Shown one piece after another: positions 17,001 to 26,034 of a DNA stretch of 64,000 nt. The DNA comes from JABSOG01 sp041583135 (lineage in GTDB: Bacteria; Pseudomonadota; Gammaproteobacteria; Enterobacterales; Alteromonadaceae). The notes beneath the pieces were generated by a model that saw only the letters and a list, made by a program, of their open reading frames with translations, was not told the origin of the DNA and searched no databases. The translations under genes were made by a program, and so were the position numbers. The number at the start of each line of letters is the position of its first letter. The stretch's first letter is position 1. Location of the stretch: contig JBFHGJ010000018.1 of assembly GCA_041583135.1 (NCBI GenBank), positions 1-64,000 of the forward strand, given 5' to 3'.

Positions 17001-18327
17001 CGTCGGCGTCGTCGCTCATGCTCAGCAAGTCATCGACATCATCAGAATCGAGGCTCAGCTCATCGGCCGAGTCTAAGTCGTCATTGTCGTCGGCAAGTAA
17101 ATCAAAATCTTCATCACCCAGCAGATCATCAAGGTCGGTTTGATCCAACATGCTGTCTAACGATTCTTCCTCCAAGCCCGGCTCATCGTCATCATATAGG
17201 TTGTCTTGTGGCAAGGCATCGGAGTCGTCGAGGTGAACCACATCGTCATCTTCAGGCGCCAATAAATCGTCATCGATGGCCGTCAAAGATTCGTCAACAT
17301 CATCTAACGAGAAGTTATCGTTGGTGATATCCTCAGGCATCATACTGTCTGTTGCAGGAGTCGGCTCTGGCGCGGCACTAGCGGCAGCAGCGGCCGCCAC
17401 CGCAGGTGTTGGCGTATCAAATAGGGTATCTTCTTCGGCTTTGTTATCGGCCTTGAGCTTTTTACGTCTGGCCCGAGCAATAAACCAGATGACCAAGAGG
17501 AACACCATCACCGACAAGGCCGACAGGGCGTAGACAATGTTTTCGGTGATATCTTGCCACAGCCCGGCAAAACCTTCCTCCTGCTCACGTCTGATACGTT
17601 CGCGTTCACGCTCTGCCGCCTCCTCTCTAAGCGCCTGTATCATCGCAGCCAAATCTTGCTGGCCCTTGTCTAAACTCTGGTTCAATGTCGCAAGGGTATC
17701 GCTGATGGCTTCTAAGCGCTGCTGCTGATTTTCATTGACTTGACGCTCGATATTGGTCAGTTCAACGGTTTTTTGCATTTCCGACTTAATAGACTCAAAT
17801 TGCTGGGCCTGCTCGGTTTGCAACTTGGCGATGTTTTGACTGAGTTCGGTTTTGGCTTTGGTTAGGTCGGCTTTTTTGACATTGGAGACTTGTTCGCTGG
17901 CCTGCTCGATTTTCTCTTTGGTAAGCTTGCCGCTTTTCTTTTCAGCCCATAATTTGTCTTGTAGGTCGGCATTTTTACGGGCGTCATTGATATCAATGGC
18001 TTTGATTTCCTTGAGCGACGGCAACATCAAATAACTGCCGACAATTAGGCCATTGTAGTTCTGGTCGTTAAAGCTTTTGGGGTTCTTCTTATATAAGGCA
18101 AACATCACCTGATAAACGGTAATGCGGGGGTCATCGGGACGAATTTTGTTGGCCACGCGCCATAGCGTATCGGCAGGACGAATCGGTCCATAACGGCGCC
18201 CGAGTGCACCGTGATCGGTCCCTTTCGGACCTTTAATTTTTGTGCCTGTTGTCTGTGCCTCGCTCACTTGCCCGAGGGTAAGTGCCAACAACAAGACTAA
18301 AGAACAAAATGACAAAAAACGAGACAT
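14056..18327 (-). CDS. fimV: FimV-like polar hub protein, giant acidic form
   Basis: A 1423-residue inner-membrane protein. Order: signal sequence (1-25), a LysM-like peptidoglycan-binding domain (about 45-110, GPIRPADTLWRVANKI), a coiled coil (about 110-235), one membrane helix (about 256-282, ALSALSVMVFLLVIWFIAR), an extremely Asp/Glu-rich cytoplasmic region of about 1000 residues with recurring (D)-IDALLD and LDSLLAD blocks, and a C-terminal TPR-like FimV domain (about 1360-1420, LAKGFIEIGDIEEAQQALESI). FimV proteins organise polar machinery such as type IV pili in Pseudomonas and polar proteins in Vibrio/Shewanella. This copy is much longer than the 919-residue P. aeruginosa FimV because the acidic region has expanded by tandem duplication. 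It lies between asd and truA as expected. Confidence 0.93.
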   Translation of the reverse strand: MSRFLSFCSLVLLLALTLGQVSEAQTTGTKIKGPKGTDHGALGRRYGPIRPADTLWRVANKIRPDDPRITVYQVMFALYKKNPKSFNDQNYNGLIVGSYLMLPSLKEIKAIDINDARKNADLQDKLWAEKKSGKLTKEKIEQASEQVSNVKKADLTKAKTELSQNIAKLQTEQAQQFESIKSEMQKTVELTNIERQVNENQQQRLEAISDTLATLNQSLDKGQQDLAAMIQALREEAAERERERIRREQEEGFAGLWQDITENIVYALSALSVMVFLLVIWFIARARRKKLKADNKAEEDTLFDTPTPAVAAAAAASAAPEPTPATDSMMPEDITNDNFSLDDVDESLTAIDDDLLAPEDDDVVHLDDSDALPQDNLYDDDEPGLEEESLDSMLDQTDLDDLLGDEDFDLLADDNDDLDSADELSLDSDDVDDLLSMSDDADDDDLDVDGLLDSAAADEGDSDDELDSLLDADDETMSDDDDIDSLLDQIQDNGSQGDDEALDEIELDIPHEHEPQEDGDEIMAADDVDALMDELSGVNKPLDEDDVDALINDVAEKAASDAQDEDEDDFDIDALLDANGGGDSSDEDDDSAATEQADDDELDIDALLDDALDGQDEEQTDLDSILDGVEGEEEDDSPSSIDEEVDVDALLEEAQVDEQQPQADDEDESVPPEIDAILEQPGDEDSDDSDADDVDLDALLNGDDGESDESDVDIEALLDSAGSDEFEDDLAHEDAPEVDINALLQDDGDEDDSALDEAALDLSDNLDSLLADEQADEQDSDELPDEDALEADDNLDSLLADEQADEQDSDEQPDEDALEVDDNLDSLLADEQDSDEQPDEDALEADDTLDSLLADDDNIDDFADDALGDSLDELLAEDGNSLDEQMNGLEQQLTEQETALDELLADEGDVDSSVDDEQTAEGAGGRYSLDDLLSDDDEPADDIAEMFSEDEAALAEDDEAEQDSDLNDDLDELLDDSEDQSEDQGEVPEELLAEATELDDLLSDDDSEVQPSEDEAQEAAEIPEELFDEDPDLDDLLAEDEEEADLGDLLADHDELLDEELPEQQVPDELAEQDDDFDDLAGDDKAFDEQALDDGLFEDEVSVEEALADADDEDDFPSELDDNDDDLSAEGDDSEGVSEEDEAVEAPSEKLDEYPELSIDEDVSEEPELSAGLDELDDIALEQQQSDEVDLDALDVVEPEDGQQGDIDLDDIDLDEFGEFDIDADDPELMDSPELLDEVTLQSDLLDEQEMAQVKEAKALDELESVDFDDILSNIDNDSDEDEDEPFDEQEAQHSTEDEVTLEDDGFEDIDIDLEDIPREFVTVEQLLQESQDDDEDEQEVYDRKKIDIELNDYDILKDNDSGEKVDVDSEDDGFAAQLDLAKGFIEIGDIEEAQQALESIIETGPESVKVEAQQLLDKLSSD
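15761..16009 (-). repeat. Tandem repeats inside fimV
   Basis: Three head-to-tail units beginning TCATCGGCC on the plus strand at 15761, 15836 and 15923, with a fourth partial unit from 16010. Periods are 75, 87 and 87 bp, all multiples of three. The 12-bp difference adds one ADEQ block. They encode near-identical 25/29-residue blocks around DNLDSLLADEQ. High nucleotide identity points to recent slippage or unequal crossing over. Confidence 0.85.
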
Positions 18328-18420
18328 TGGAATTCCTTCACTCGGGATCTGGGCCTTTTCTATGACGAACCATTCGCCACTACGCGCAAAACATAATGCA
18401 AACTATATTCCAAAAAGTTA

Positions 18421-18460
18421 AAAAAAGAAAACCCGAACTGCTTTTAACGCCGTTCGGGTT
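18421..18460 (-). terminator. Intrinsic terminator after asd
   Basis: On the minus strand a 9-bp stem AACCCGAAC/GTTCGGGTT (18430-18438 and 18452-18460) is followed by TTCTTTTTTT. It separates pdxB-asd from fimV, so fimV needs its own promoter in 18328-18420. Confidence 0.85.
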
Positions 18461-18529
18461 TGCTTTAAAACCGCAGATAATCAAGCAATTAGTTTTCTTT
18501 GAGCGAAAAACCAATCACCACAATATCAT

Positions 18530-19549
18530 TTATAGATAATCGCGGATCAACAACTCAGCAATTTGAATACTGTTGGTTGCCGCGCCTTTACGGACGTTGT
18601 CGGAAACCACCCACAGATTAATGCCGTTCGGGTGCGAGATATCCTGACGCACTCGGCCAACATGCACATCATCATTACCACTGGCATCACTGACCTGAGT
18701 TGGGTAATCGGTATTGTCTTCTTTAAGTTTGATGCCCGGCGCATCGCGAAGCAGATCTTTGACACTTTGCGCATCAATCGGCTGCAATGTTTCTAAGTGG
18801 ATAGCCTCGGCATGGCCATAAAATACTGGCACACGAACCGCAGTCGGGTTCACTTCAATCGACTCATCTCCCAAAATTTTACGGGTCTCCCACACCATTT
18901 TCATTTCTTCTTTGGTGTAGTCGTTGTCTAAAAACGTGTCGATGTGTGGAATACAGTTAAAAGCGATCTGCTTACTAAAGACGCCGGTGTCTTCTACCGG
19001 ACGGCCGTTAAGTACCTTAGCGAACTGAGACACCATTTCTTCGACCGCTTCGGCTCCGCCGCCACTGACCGATTGATAGGTTGCCACATTGACACGAGCA
19101 ATACCCGCCGCATCGTAAATCGGCTTAAGCGCCACCACCATCTGAATGGTTGAACAGTTAGGATTGGCGATAATGTTGCGGTTACGAAAATCCGCCAACG
19201 CACCGGGATTGACCTCAGGCACCACCAATGGAATATCCGGCTCGTAACGAAACTCAGAGGTATTGTCGATAACCACACACCCGGCATCGGCTGCCAAAGG
19301 CGCGTATTGTTTTGAACGTTCGCCACCGGCGGAGAAAAAGCCGATCTGCGCTTTCGACCAATCAAAGGTATCTACGTCGATAACATCAATCTCTTCGTCC
19401 TTAAACGTCACGGTTTTACCAATACTTCGGCTACTCGCCAAAGGATACAATGTGCCTACCGGGAACTGACGCTGCTCCAGGATCTCAATAAGCTGCTGAC
19501 CGACCAATCCAGTAGCACCCAATATAGCCACATCAAACCGTTGCGACAT
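18530..19549 (-). CDS. asd: Aspartate-semialdehyde dehydrogenase
   Basis: A 339-residue NADPH-dependent enzyme making aspartate semialdehyde for lysine/diaminopimelate, threonine and methionine. It has the Rossmann start AILGATGLVGQQLIEIL, catalytic Cys in NPNCSTIQM (about 133) and His in VFYGHAEAIH. The intact Cys distinguishes it from the Usg paralogue that sits here in E. coli. Its start lies inside pdxB, overlapping its last 17 bp, so the two are translationally coupled. Confidence 0.93.
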   Translation of the reverse strand: MSQRFDVAILGATGLVGQQLIEILEQRQFPVGTLYPLASSRSIGKTVTFKDEEIDVIDVDTFDWSKAQIGFFSAGGERSKQYAPLAADAGCVVIDNTSEFRYEPDIPLVVPEVNPGALADFRNRNIIANPNCSTIQMVVALKPIYDAAGIARVNVATYQSVSGGGAEAVEEMVSQFAKVLNGRPVEDTGVFSKQIAFNCIPHIDTFLDNDYTKEEMKMVWETRKILGDESIEVNPTAVRVPVFYGHAEAIHLETLQPIDAQSVKDLLRDAPGIKLKEDNTDYPTQVSDASGNDDVHVGRVRQDISHPNGINLWVVSDNVRKGAATNSIQIAELLIRDYL

Positions 19550-20690
19550 AAGACTCTCCTCTTTTAAAACCTAATTTAATCAATGTATCGAGCGTCGGAT
19601 GTGACGGACCTGTCACCCCCAACGAACTGAACTCCCGGCGCACCGGGTAATGTTTACGCAACCAGTCAAAACCCTGTTGCGCAATATGATGACGAAATAA
19701 ACCATCATCGCGACTGACATCATAAACCAAATGGATCACGCGGTTGACTACCGCCGTATCGACATCATCGGGCTTATCACTCACGGTTAAAACCACTTCA
19801 CTTAAATCAGCCTTAGGCAATAGATCGTCAAGCAGCTTTTTCGGCTTTTGCTTGAGCAGTCGGCATAAAGCTTGATAAAGCATAAAGGTGCCTTTGGCCT
19901 TACCCTCAAAACTGTAGCCGGCAATATGCGCTGTTGCGATGTCGCAGTAATCGATGAGCGGCTCAAGCACTTTTGGCTCGCCTTCCCATACATCTAGTAC
20001 CAAGGGGTTTTTGGCACCTTGGCGCTTTGCCTCCAACAGCATCTGATTGTCAAACACTTCACCACGGCAGGCATTGATTAAAATGGCCTCAGGCTTAATG
20101 TGACGTAACGCTTGGGCATCAAACAAATGCCACGTTGGGTACTCGCCCTCAGTGATCAACGGCACATGAAAGCTGAGTATATCGGCCTTTTGTAACAGCT
20201 GGTGATATTGCACAAACTGACGGGCATCGCCAGAGCCTGCCAAAGGTGGATCGCACAACAGATATTCAATCCCCAGCGCCGCCAGCTTTTGTGCCACGGC
20301 CGAACCGGTGTTGCCCGCTCCGACAATCCCTACCACTTTATCTTTTAAATCGAAGACATAACGTCTTTCCAAGACTTTGATTGCGCTAAGCACATATTCA
20401 GCCACAGAAACGGCGTTGCAGCCCGGCGCCGAGGCAAAAGCGATGTCCGCTTTGGCCAAAGCCTGTTGGTCGATATGATCAGTGCCTATGGTTGCCGTAC
20501 CGACAAACTTTAGCTGTTTGGCCTGTTGTAACAACGCCTCATTTACCTTGGTGATTGAGCGTACCAACAGCACATCGGCATCGGCTATCTGTTCGGCCGT
20601 GCACTGTCGTCCTTTAAAAGGCACAACTTGACCAAATTCAGAAAACAACTCAGCCACATAGGGCATGTTTTCGTCGTAATAAATTTTCAT
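19533..20690 (-). CDS. pdxB: 4-phosphoerythronate dehydrogenase
   Basis: A 385-residue D-2-hydroxyacid dehydrogenase family enzyme for the second step of pyridoxal 5'-phosphate synthesis. Visible are the N-terminal substrate domain MKIYYDENMPYVAELF, NAD-binding VGIVGAGNTGSAVAQKL (about 119-135), the ILINACRGEVFD catalytic segment and a C-terminal PdxB dimerisation domain (about 290-385). It is co-transcribed with asd. The context between fabB and asd/usg is standard. Confidence 0.96.
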   Translation of the reverse strand: MKIYYDENMPYVAELFSEFGQVVPFKGRQCTAEQIADADVLLVRSITKVNEALLQQAKQLKFVGTATIGTDHIDQQALAKADIAFASAPGCNAVSVAEYVLSAIKVLERRYVFDLKDKVVGIVGAGNTGSAVAQKLAALGIEYLLCDPPLAGSGDARQFVQYHQLLQKADILSFHVPLITEGEYPTWHLFDAQALRHIKPEAILINACRGEVFDNQMLLEAKRQGAKNPLVLDVWEGEPKVLEPLIDYCDIATAHIAGYSFEGKAKGTFMLYQALCRLLKQKPKKLLDDLLPKADLSEVVLTVSDKPDDVDTAVVNRVIHLVYDVSRDDGLFRHHIAQQGFDWLRKHYPVRREFSSLGVTGPSHPTLDTLIKLGFKRGESYVATV

Positions 20691-20837
20691 GAAAAATTCG
20701 CAGAATTGACTCGCGCTTAGCAGCGATAGTAGGGGATAAAGACAAGCAATACAATTGTCGTAAGGTAAGTTTTTTAGAACTTTTAGATATATATACTGCT
20801 AAAAGCCTTTACATCTGGATGGCTAAATAGAAATTTG

Positions 20838-20863
20838 TGACGGCCTAGCGTTCTAAGCCGTCA
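20838..20863 (-). terminator. Weak stem-loop after fabB
   Basis: TGACGGC (20838-20844) pairs with GCCGTCA (20857-20863) 13 bp after the fabB stop. The sequence following on the minus strand has only scattered T residues. Confidence 0.45.
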
Positions 20864-20875
20864 CATCATAGCGGG

Positions 20876-22087
20876 TTATTGGTATTTTTTAAATACCAAA
20901 CAGGCGTTGGTGCCGCCAAAACCAAAGCTGTTGGATAAAGCCATATCGATTTTGGCCGATTTAGCCTCGGTAATAATGTTCAGCCCTTCGGCCTTTTCAT
21001 CCAAGGTTTCAATATTGATAGACGGTGCCACAAAGTCATGCTCCATCATCAACATGGTATAAATCGCCTCATGAACACCGGCGGCGCCCAGCGCGTGGCC
21101 GGTCATCGCTTTGGTGGCGCTGATCATCGGAGAGTCGGCACCGAATACGGTTTGAATTGCTTCAAGCTCTTTGACATCGCCCACTGGCGTACTGGTACCA
21201 TGAGTGTTGAGGTAGTCGATTTTACCTTCAATGCCCTCTAGTGCCATGTTCATACAGCGCACCGCACCTTCTCCTGAAGGGGCAACCATATCGTAGCCGT
21301 CAGAGTTGGCACCGTAACCGACAATCTCGGCATAAATGGTGGCACCACGGGCAAGGGCATGTTCAAGTTCTTCAACCACAACCATACCGCCACCACCGGA
21401 GATAACAAAACCATCTCTATCGGCATCGTAGGTACGTGAAGCTTTCTCTGGTTGGTCGTTGTATTGCGACGACAGTGCCCCCATCGCATCGAACATCATC
21501 GCCAATGACCAGTGAACTTCTTCACCACCACCGGCAAACACAATATCTTGTTTACCCAGTTGAATTTGCTCAAGGGCTTGGCCGATACAGTGAGAACTGG
21601 TGGCACAAGCTGAACTGGTCGAATAGTTCACCCCTTTGATCTGATAAGCAGTTGCCAAACAAGCAGAGACTGTGCTGGACATGGTACGAGGTACCATAAA
21701 TGGGCCTACCTTTTTCACACCGCGCTCACGCAATGTATCGGCAGCTTCAATTTGATTCATCGACGAAGCGCCGCCGGAACCTGCGATAATGCCCGTTCTT
21801 GGATTGCTGATATCGTCTTCATTGAGACCGGCATGTTCAATTGCCTCTGCCATTGCCAAATAGGCATAGCCGGCAGCCGGGCCCATAAAGCGGATTTTCT
21901 TGCGGTCGATATGCTCTTTCAGGTCGATATCCATCTGGCCCCATACCTGACTGCGTAGGTTCATTTCGGCAAATTCTGCCGAAGCGCTAATGCCTGAGCG
22001 GCCGGTTTTAAGTGACGCCAAAACCTCAGCTTTGTTATTGCCAATGCTCGATACGATACCATAACCGGTGATCACTGCTCGTTTCAT
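20876..22087 (-). CDS. fabB: 3-oxoacyl-ACP synthase I
   Basis: A 403-residue condensing enzyme of type II fatty acid synthesis, needed for elongating cis-unsaturated acyl chains. The catalytic triad is visible: Cys in STSSACATSSHCIGQ (about 162), His in NTHGTSTPVGD (about 297) and His in KAMTGHALGAAG (about 332), plus the C-terminal SNSFGFGGTNACLVF glycine-rich loop. Length fits FabB rather than FabF. It is divergent from mnmC across a 209-bp promoter region with FadR-like and FabR-like sites. Confidence 0.97.
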   Translation of the reverse strand: MKRAVITGYGIVSSIGNNKAEVLASLKTGRSGISASAEFAEMNLRSQVWGQMDIDLKEHIDRKKIRFMGPAAGYAYLAMAEAIEHAGLNEDDISNPRTGIIAGSGGASSMNQIEAADTLRERGVKKVGPFMVPRTMSSTVSACLATAYQIKGVNYSTSSACATSSHCIGQALEQIQLGKQDIVFAGGGEEVHWSLAMMFDAMGALSSQYNDQPEKASRTYDADRDGFVISGGGGMVVVEELEHALARGATIYAEIVGYGANSDGYDMVAPSGEGAVRCMNMALEGIEGKIDYLNTHGTSTPVGDVKELEAIQTVFGADSPMISATKAMTGHALGAAGVHEAIYTMLMMEHDFVAPSINIETLDEKAEGLNIITEAKSAKIDMALSNSFGFGGTNACLVFKKYQ

Positions 22088-22162
22088 TTAAGCTCCTGTA
22101 GTGGTTCTTATTTATACTGTTAAATAGCGCAGTTGATAGGCCCACGCTCTATTAATGCCGCT

Positions 22163-22217
22163 ATTGTACGGTAAAATTTTATCAATGTGGTCTGATTTGA
22201 GCTTACAAGTGTACTCT
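22163..22217 (-). promoter_or_regulatory. fabB promoter with FadR-like and FabR-like operators
   Basis: On the minus strand the -10 is TACAAT (22163-22168) with only a poor -35 17 bp upstream. Plus-strand AATGTGGTCTGATTTGA (22184-22200) resembles the FadR site (core TGGTCnGA) and lies about 36 bp upstream of the inferred start point, where FadR activates fabB in E. coli. AGCTTACAAGTGTACTCT (22200-22217) is a near palindrome like the FabR site. The order of the two sites seems reversed compared with E. coli. The regulators themselves are not in the window. Confidence 0.45.
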
Positions 22218-22296
22218 TATTTTATTTCACTTACATTTCTGCGTTGAAAAAATTACAATGCGCAGCGAAAAACCTCAGCCAACAGCCCGATAAATC

Positions 22297-24300
22297 ATGC
22301 ATATTCAAGCCGCTAAACTCAAATTCAATGACGCCGGTACACCGGTGTCTGAAACATTTGATGACATTTATTTTTCCTGTGAAGACGGCTTTTTAGAAAG
22401 CCAATATGTGTTTTTTGAGGGTAATGGCATCGAACAGCGGTGGCTTGACAGCCAAGGCGGCTGTTTTGTCATCGGTGAAACCGGTTTTGGTAGCGCGCTG
22501 AATTTTCTGATGAGTTGGCAACACCACCGCCAACTTCGCCAGTCCCACCCCAACCTACCGAGATTGCATTTTATTTCATTTGAGAAATATCCACTGAGCC
22601 ATCAAGATTTGGCCATGGCGCTCAATCGCTGGTCTGAACTGCAACCGCTGCTGGATTTACTGCTGTTGCAATACCCCGAGCCGTTAGGCGGCTGTCACCG
22701 AATGAGCTTCGACCAAGGCCGGGTGACGCTCGATTTATGGCTCGGCGACATTCAAGATACCCTGCCACAACTCTACAACCAGCAACTTGGATTGGTTGAC
22801 GCCTGGTACCTGGACGGCTTTGCGCCGACGAAAAATACCGCCATGTGGCATCCCGATGTCATAAAAGGTTTAGCTCGGCTGTCTAAACCGAAGGCGACCA
22901 TTGCGACCTTTAGCTGTGCCCGCATAGTCAAAGACGCCTTACTGGCAGCGGGGTTTAGCCTGAGCAAACGCAAAGGTTTCGGCAAGAAGCGCGAAATGTT
23001 GATGGGTAAGCTCAATGACAAACCCGCCTATTTACCTAAGATACCGTTTAATTTTAGACATCCAAGGCAAGGCAACAACAGCGGCCAATCACGCACAGCC
23101 ATCATCGGCGGAGGTATCGCCTCGGCGGCGATAGCATTGGCACTGGCCAAACGTGGCGAACACATCACTTTATATTGTAAAGACACCGAGTTGGCTCAAG
23201 GCGCATCGCAAAATCGCCAAGGCGCCCTATATCCACTGCTACACGCCAGTAATAGCCCATTGAGCGAGTTTTTTGCCCATGCCTATCGTTATGCACTGCG
23301 ACACTATCATGATTTGTTGGCTCAAGGGTTCGAGTTTGCGCACGATTTTTGCGGCGTCATCGTGCAATCTTTTGACGAGAAAAGCCGTCAACGCCATCAG
23401 TCGCTGGTCCGCCACGACATTTGGCCGGCACACCTAGTAAAACCGCTAGATAAACAACAATGTTCACAGGTTGCCGGCCTGACGCTCCCCCATGACGGTC
23501 TTTATTTCCCCAGTGGCGGCTGGATCCATCCCGGCGGTTTAATACAGGCGCAATTTAAAGCGGCGGCCCAGCTAAGCTCGCTAGAGATCAAGCTGGAGCG
23601 GACCATTACTGAACTGACGCAATCCTCACAAGGCCAATGGTTGGTTGACGAACAACAGTATGACAATGCCATCATCTGCTGTGGTCATCTAGCCAAAACC
23701 TTTGCACAAACGAGCGCATTGGCAATGGATCCCATCCGCGGCCAGGTCAGTCACTTGCGAGCCGTAGAACACACCCGCCAGCTAAAAACCGTCTTGTGTT
23801 ATAGCGGCTATATTACGCCTGAACAAAACGGTGAACACTGTATTGGGGCGAGCTTTATTAAAGGTGACGACAGCACCGAGCTTAGACAACGAGAACATGA
23901 TAAAAACCTTGAGCGTTTACGCCTTGGCATTGGTGAAACCAGTTGGTTTGATACTCTTGAAACGCCAACTCAGGGTAAGGCGGCTATCCGCTGTGCCAGC
24001 GTCGATCATCTTCCTTTAATTGGCGCCGTGCCCGATAACCTAGCCTATCAACAAAGTTATCGTGACCTATATAAGGGTCTCAAGCCGGCAAAATACCCAC
24101 TGCCGCCTGACTATCACAACCTTTATATATTCGGCGCGTTGGGGGCAAGAGGCTTATGTAGTGCACCACTTGGCGCTGAAATATTGGCAGCGCAGATCTA
24201 TAATGAACCGTATCCGGCCGCCGCGAGAGTGCTCGACGCCCTCAATCCCGGTAGAGGATACATAAAGCAACTCAAACGGAAACAGCCTTTTTCATCCTAA
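22297..24300 (+). CDS. mnmC: Bifunctional tRNA 5-methylaminomethyl-2-thiouridine biosynthesis protein
   Basis: A 667-residue two-domain enzyme finishing the mnm5 side chain of U34 in tRNAs such as tRNA-Glu, -Lys and -Gln. The N-terminal SAM methyltransferase (MnmD) part carries GETGFGSALNFL (about 65-76) and WYLDGFAPTKNTAMW (about 170-184). The C-terminal FAD oxidoreductase (MnmC1) part starts AIIGGGIASAAIALAL (about 268-283) and ends with FGALGARGLCSAPLGAEILA. Both halves look intact. Its own tRNA-Glu(TTC) substrate genes are in this window. It is divergent from fabB, as in E. coli. Confidence 0.97.
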   Translation: MHIQAAKLKFNDAGTPVSETFDDIYFSCEDGFLESQYVFFEGNGIEQRWLDSQGGCFVIGETGFGSALNFLMSWQHHRQLRQSHPNLPRLHFISFEKYPLSHQDLAMALNRWSELQPLLDLLLLQYPEPLGGCHRMSFDQGRVTLDLWLGDIQDTLPQLYNQQLGLVDAWYLDGFAPTKNTAMWHPDVIKGLARLSKPKATIATFSCARIVKDALLAAGFSLSKRKGFGKKREMLMGKLNDKPAYLPKIPFNFRHPRQGNNSGQSRTAIIGGGIASAAIALALAKRGEHITLYCKDTELAQGASQNRQGALYPLLHASNSPLSEFFAHAYRYALRHYHDLLAQGFEFAHDFCGVIVQSFDEKSRQRHQSLVRHDIWPAHLVKPLDKQQCSQVAGLTLPHDGLYFPSGGWIHPGGLIQAQFKAAAQLSSLEIKLERTITELTQSSQGQWLVDEQQYDNAIICCGHLAKTFAQTSALAMDPIRGQVSHLRAVEHTRQLKTVLCYSGYITPEQNGEHCIGASFIKGDDSTELRQREHDKNLERLRLGIGETSWFDTLETPTQGKAAIRCASVDHLPLIGAVPDNLAYQQSYRDLYKGLKPAKYPLPPDYHNLYIFGALGARGLCSAPLGAEILAAQIYNEPYPAAARVLDALNPGRGYIKQLKRKQPFSS

Positions 24301-24365
24301 GATAACCACGCCAGCTGTTATAGTATATACTTTGGGTGAATTGTTAGAAATTGAACGGGTAACCT

Positions 24366-26033
24366 TTGTCTCAACAGTCGAAAGAGCTAGAACAACTCAA
24401 AGCGCTCTACAAAGCTGAGTGTGAAGCGCGTTTAGCCGCAGAGCAAAAACTGCTGGAAGTTGAACACAACGCGCTGGATCACTCCCAGCAATTGCAACAT
24501 ATCGGACAATTTTTGGAACAGGCCGTCGGCGTTCAAATCCAAGAGCTGCAAACTGCCAAAGGCGATTTAGAATCGCAAAAACAAGAAGCCGAAAGTGCCA
24601 ATCAGGCCAAAACCGCGTTTTTGGCCAACATGAGCCATGAGATCAGAACCCCGCTTACAGCCATTATCGGCTTTGCCCAAAGCATTAAAAACGGCCTGAT
24701 CAGTCACGATAGACTGCCCGAGATCATCGACATCATTATCGACAATGGTAAACACTTACTCGACCTAATCAACGACATCCTCGACTTGTCGAAAATTGAG
24801 GCCGAACAGCTCACTGTCGAATCTATCGATATCGATTTGTTTAAAGTGCTGCATGACATCACCAACGTGTGCAGTCCAACCGCGCACCATAAAGATTTAA
24901 AATTCCTTGTCGAAGTCGATAGCAATGTGCCCTCTAGCATCACCTCAGACCCAACTCGGTTGCGACAGATTCTGCTCAACCTGTGTAATAACGCCCTCAA
25001 ATTCACTCAACACGGTAGTATCACCGTTAAGGTCAGTTACTTTGAGCGCTTAAATACGCTGGAGATCGATGTTATCGATACCGGCGTCGGTATTGAGCCG
25101 GAAAAAGCACAAAAACTCTTTACCCCGTTCACTCAAGCCGATGCGTCTACCTCACGCAAATTTGGCGGCACCGGCCTAGGGCTGTATATTTCAAAGCAGC
25201 TCGCTCAAATGCTCGGCGGGGATATCACCTTAGAGACCGAACCGGGCAAAGGTTCGACCTTCAGCCTCACAATCGATTGCGGTATAGCACAATTTGATGT
25301 CGAATCATTTGACCAATATCGTAAACGCAGCTCCCCGTTTGCCGATATCTTCGATATCCCCAAACTCTCAGGTCAGGTCTTACTGGCAGAGGACAATGAA
25401 ATTAATCAACGACTGATCACCACGCACTTAGATGCTTGTGGGGTCAAAGTGGTGGTCGCTGAAGATGGCCAACAGGCCGTTGAATTGGCCTTAGAAAGCG
25501 ACTTTGATTTGGTTTTGATGGACATTCAAATGCCCAACATGGACGGCAAAGAAGCATTTGAAACCTTAAAGGCACTGGGCTTTAGTAAACCCATTGTGGC
25601 ACTGACAGCCAACGTGATCTCCTCGGACATTGAAGTTTACCTACAGATGGGCTTTAGTGCATCTTTAGCAAAACCGCTTGATTTACCGAAATTTTACGAT
25701 ACGCTGGCACAGTATTTACCACGGGGCAAACACTCGAACAACCCATCGCTCGTTCGCGACGAAGCGCCGTTTTTAACCCAATTGCGTCAACAATATCAAC
25801 GCGAGATGGATAACTACAAACAGCAGATCAAAGACGCCCTAGAGTCACAAGACTGGCAGGCGTTGTTTGAGGTGGTGCACATCATCAAAGGCACCGCTGG
25901 TAATTTCGGTTTTAATGCGCTTACCGCTCATGCCGGTGTTATCCAACAGGACTTAAGGGCCGGTAGCTTTGATAAAGTTCAGCTACAGATCCCAAGATTG
26001 ATTCAATTATTAAACCAAGCACAAAGTGTCTGA
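24366..26033 (+). CDS. Hybrid histidine kinase with receiver and Hpt domains
   Basis: A 555-residue cytoplasmic kinase without PAS or membrane segments. Order: N-terminal coiled coil (1-80), HisKA with H91 in NMSHEIRTP, HATPase with NLCNNALKF, DTGVG and GGTGLGL, receiver with phospho-Asp D386 in LVLMDIQMP, and C-terminal Hpt with H505 in HIIKGTAGNFG. The start is TTG because no ATG exists before the H-box methionine. Its stop overlaps the region of the next gene, a lone receiver that could be the final acceptor of a His-Asp-His-Asp relay. The lack of a sensor domain suggests input through the coiled coil or a partner. It is a shorter relative of the kinase at 646. Confidence 0.92.
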   Translation: MSQQSKELEQLKALYKAECEARLAAEQKLLEVEHNALDHSQQLQHIGQFLEQAVGVQIQELQTAKGDLESQKQEAESANQAKTAFLANMSHEIRTPLTAIIGFAQSIKNGLISHDRLPEIIDIIIDNGKHLLDLINDILDLSKIEAEQLTVESIDIDLFKVLHDITNVCSPTAHHKDLKFLVEVDSNVPSSITSDPTRLRQILLNLCNNALKFTQHGSITVKVSYFERLNTLEIDVIDTGVGIEPEKAQKLFTPFTQADASTSRKFGGTGLGLYISKQLAQMLGGDITLETEPGKGSTFSLTIDCGIAQFDVESFDQYRKRSSPFADIFDIPKLSGQVLLAEDNEINQRLITTHLDACGVKVVVAEDGQQAVELALESDFDLVLMDIQMPNMDGKEAFETLKALGFSKPIVALTANVISSDIEVYLQMGFSASLAKPLDLPKFYDTLAQYLPRGKHSNNPSLVRDEAPFLTQLRQQYQREMDNYKQQIKDALESQDWQALFEVVHIIKGTAGNFGFNALTAHAGVIQQDLRAGSFDKVQLQIPRLIQLLNQAQSV

Positions 26034-26034
26034 T

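Noticed and set aside
15689..17143. A 484-codon Ser-rich open frame antisense to fimV, and a similar one at 14498-15172
   Set aside because: They arise because GAT/GAC/GAA/GAG-rich coding DNA reads as TCN-rich, stop-free sequence on the other strand. No start context, no domain, pure low complexity.
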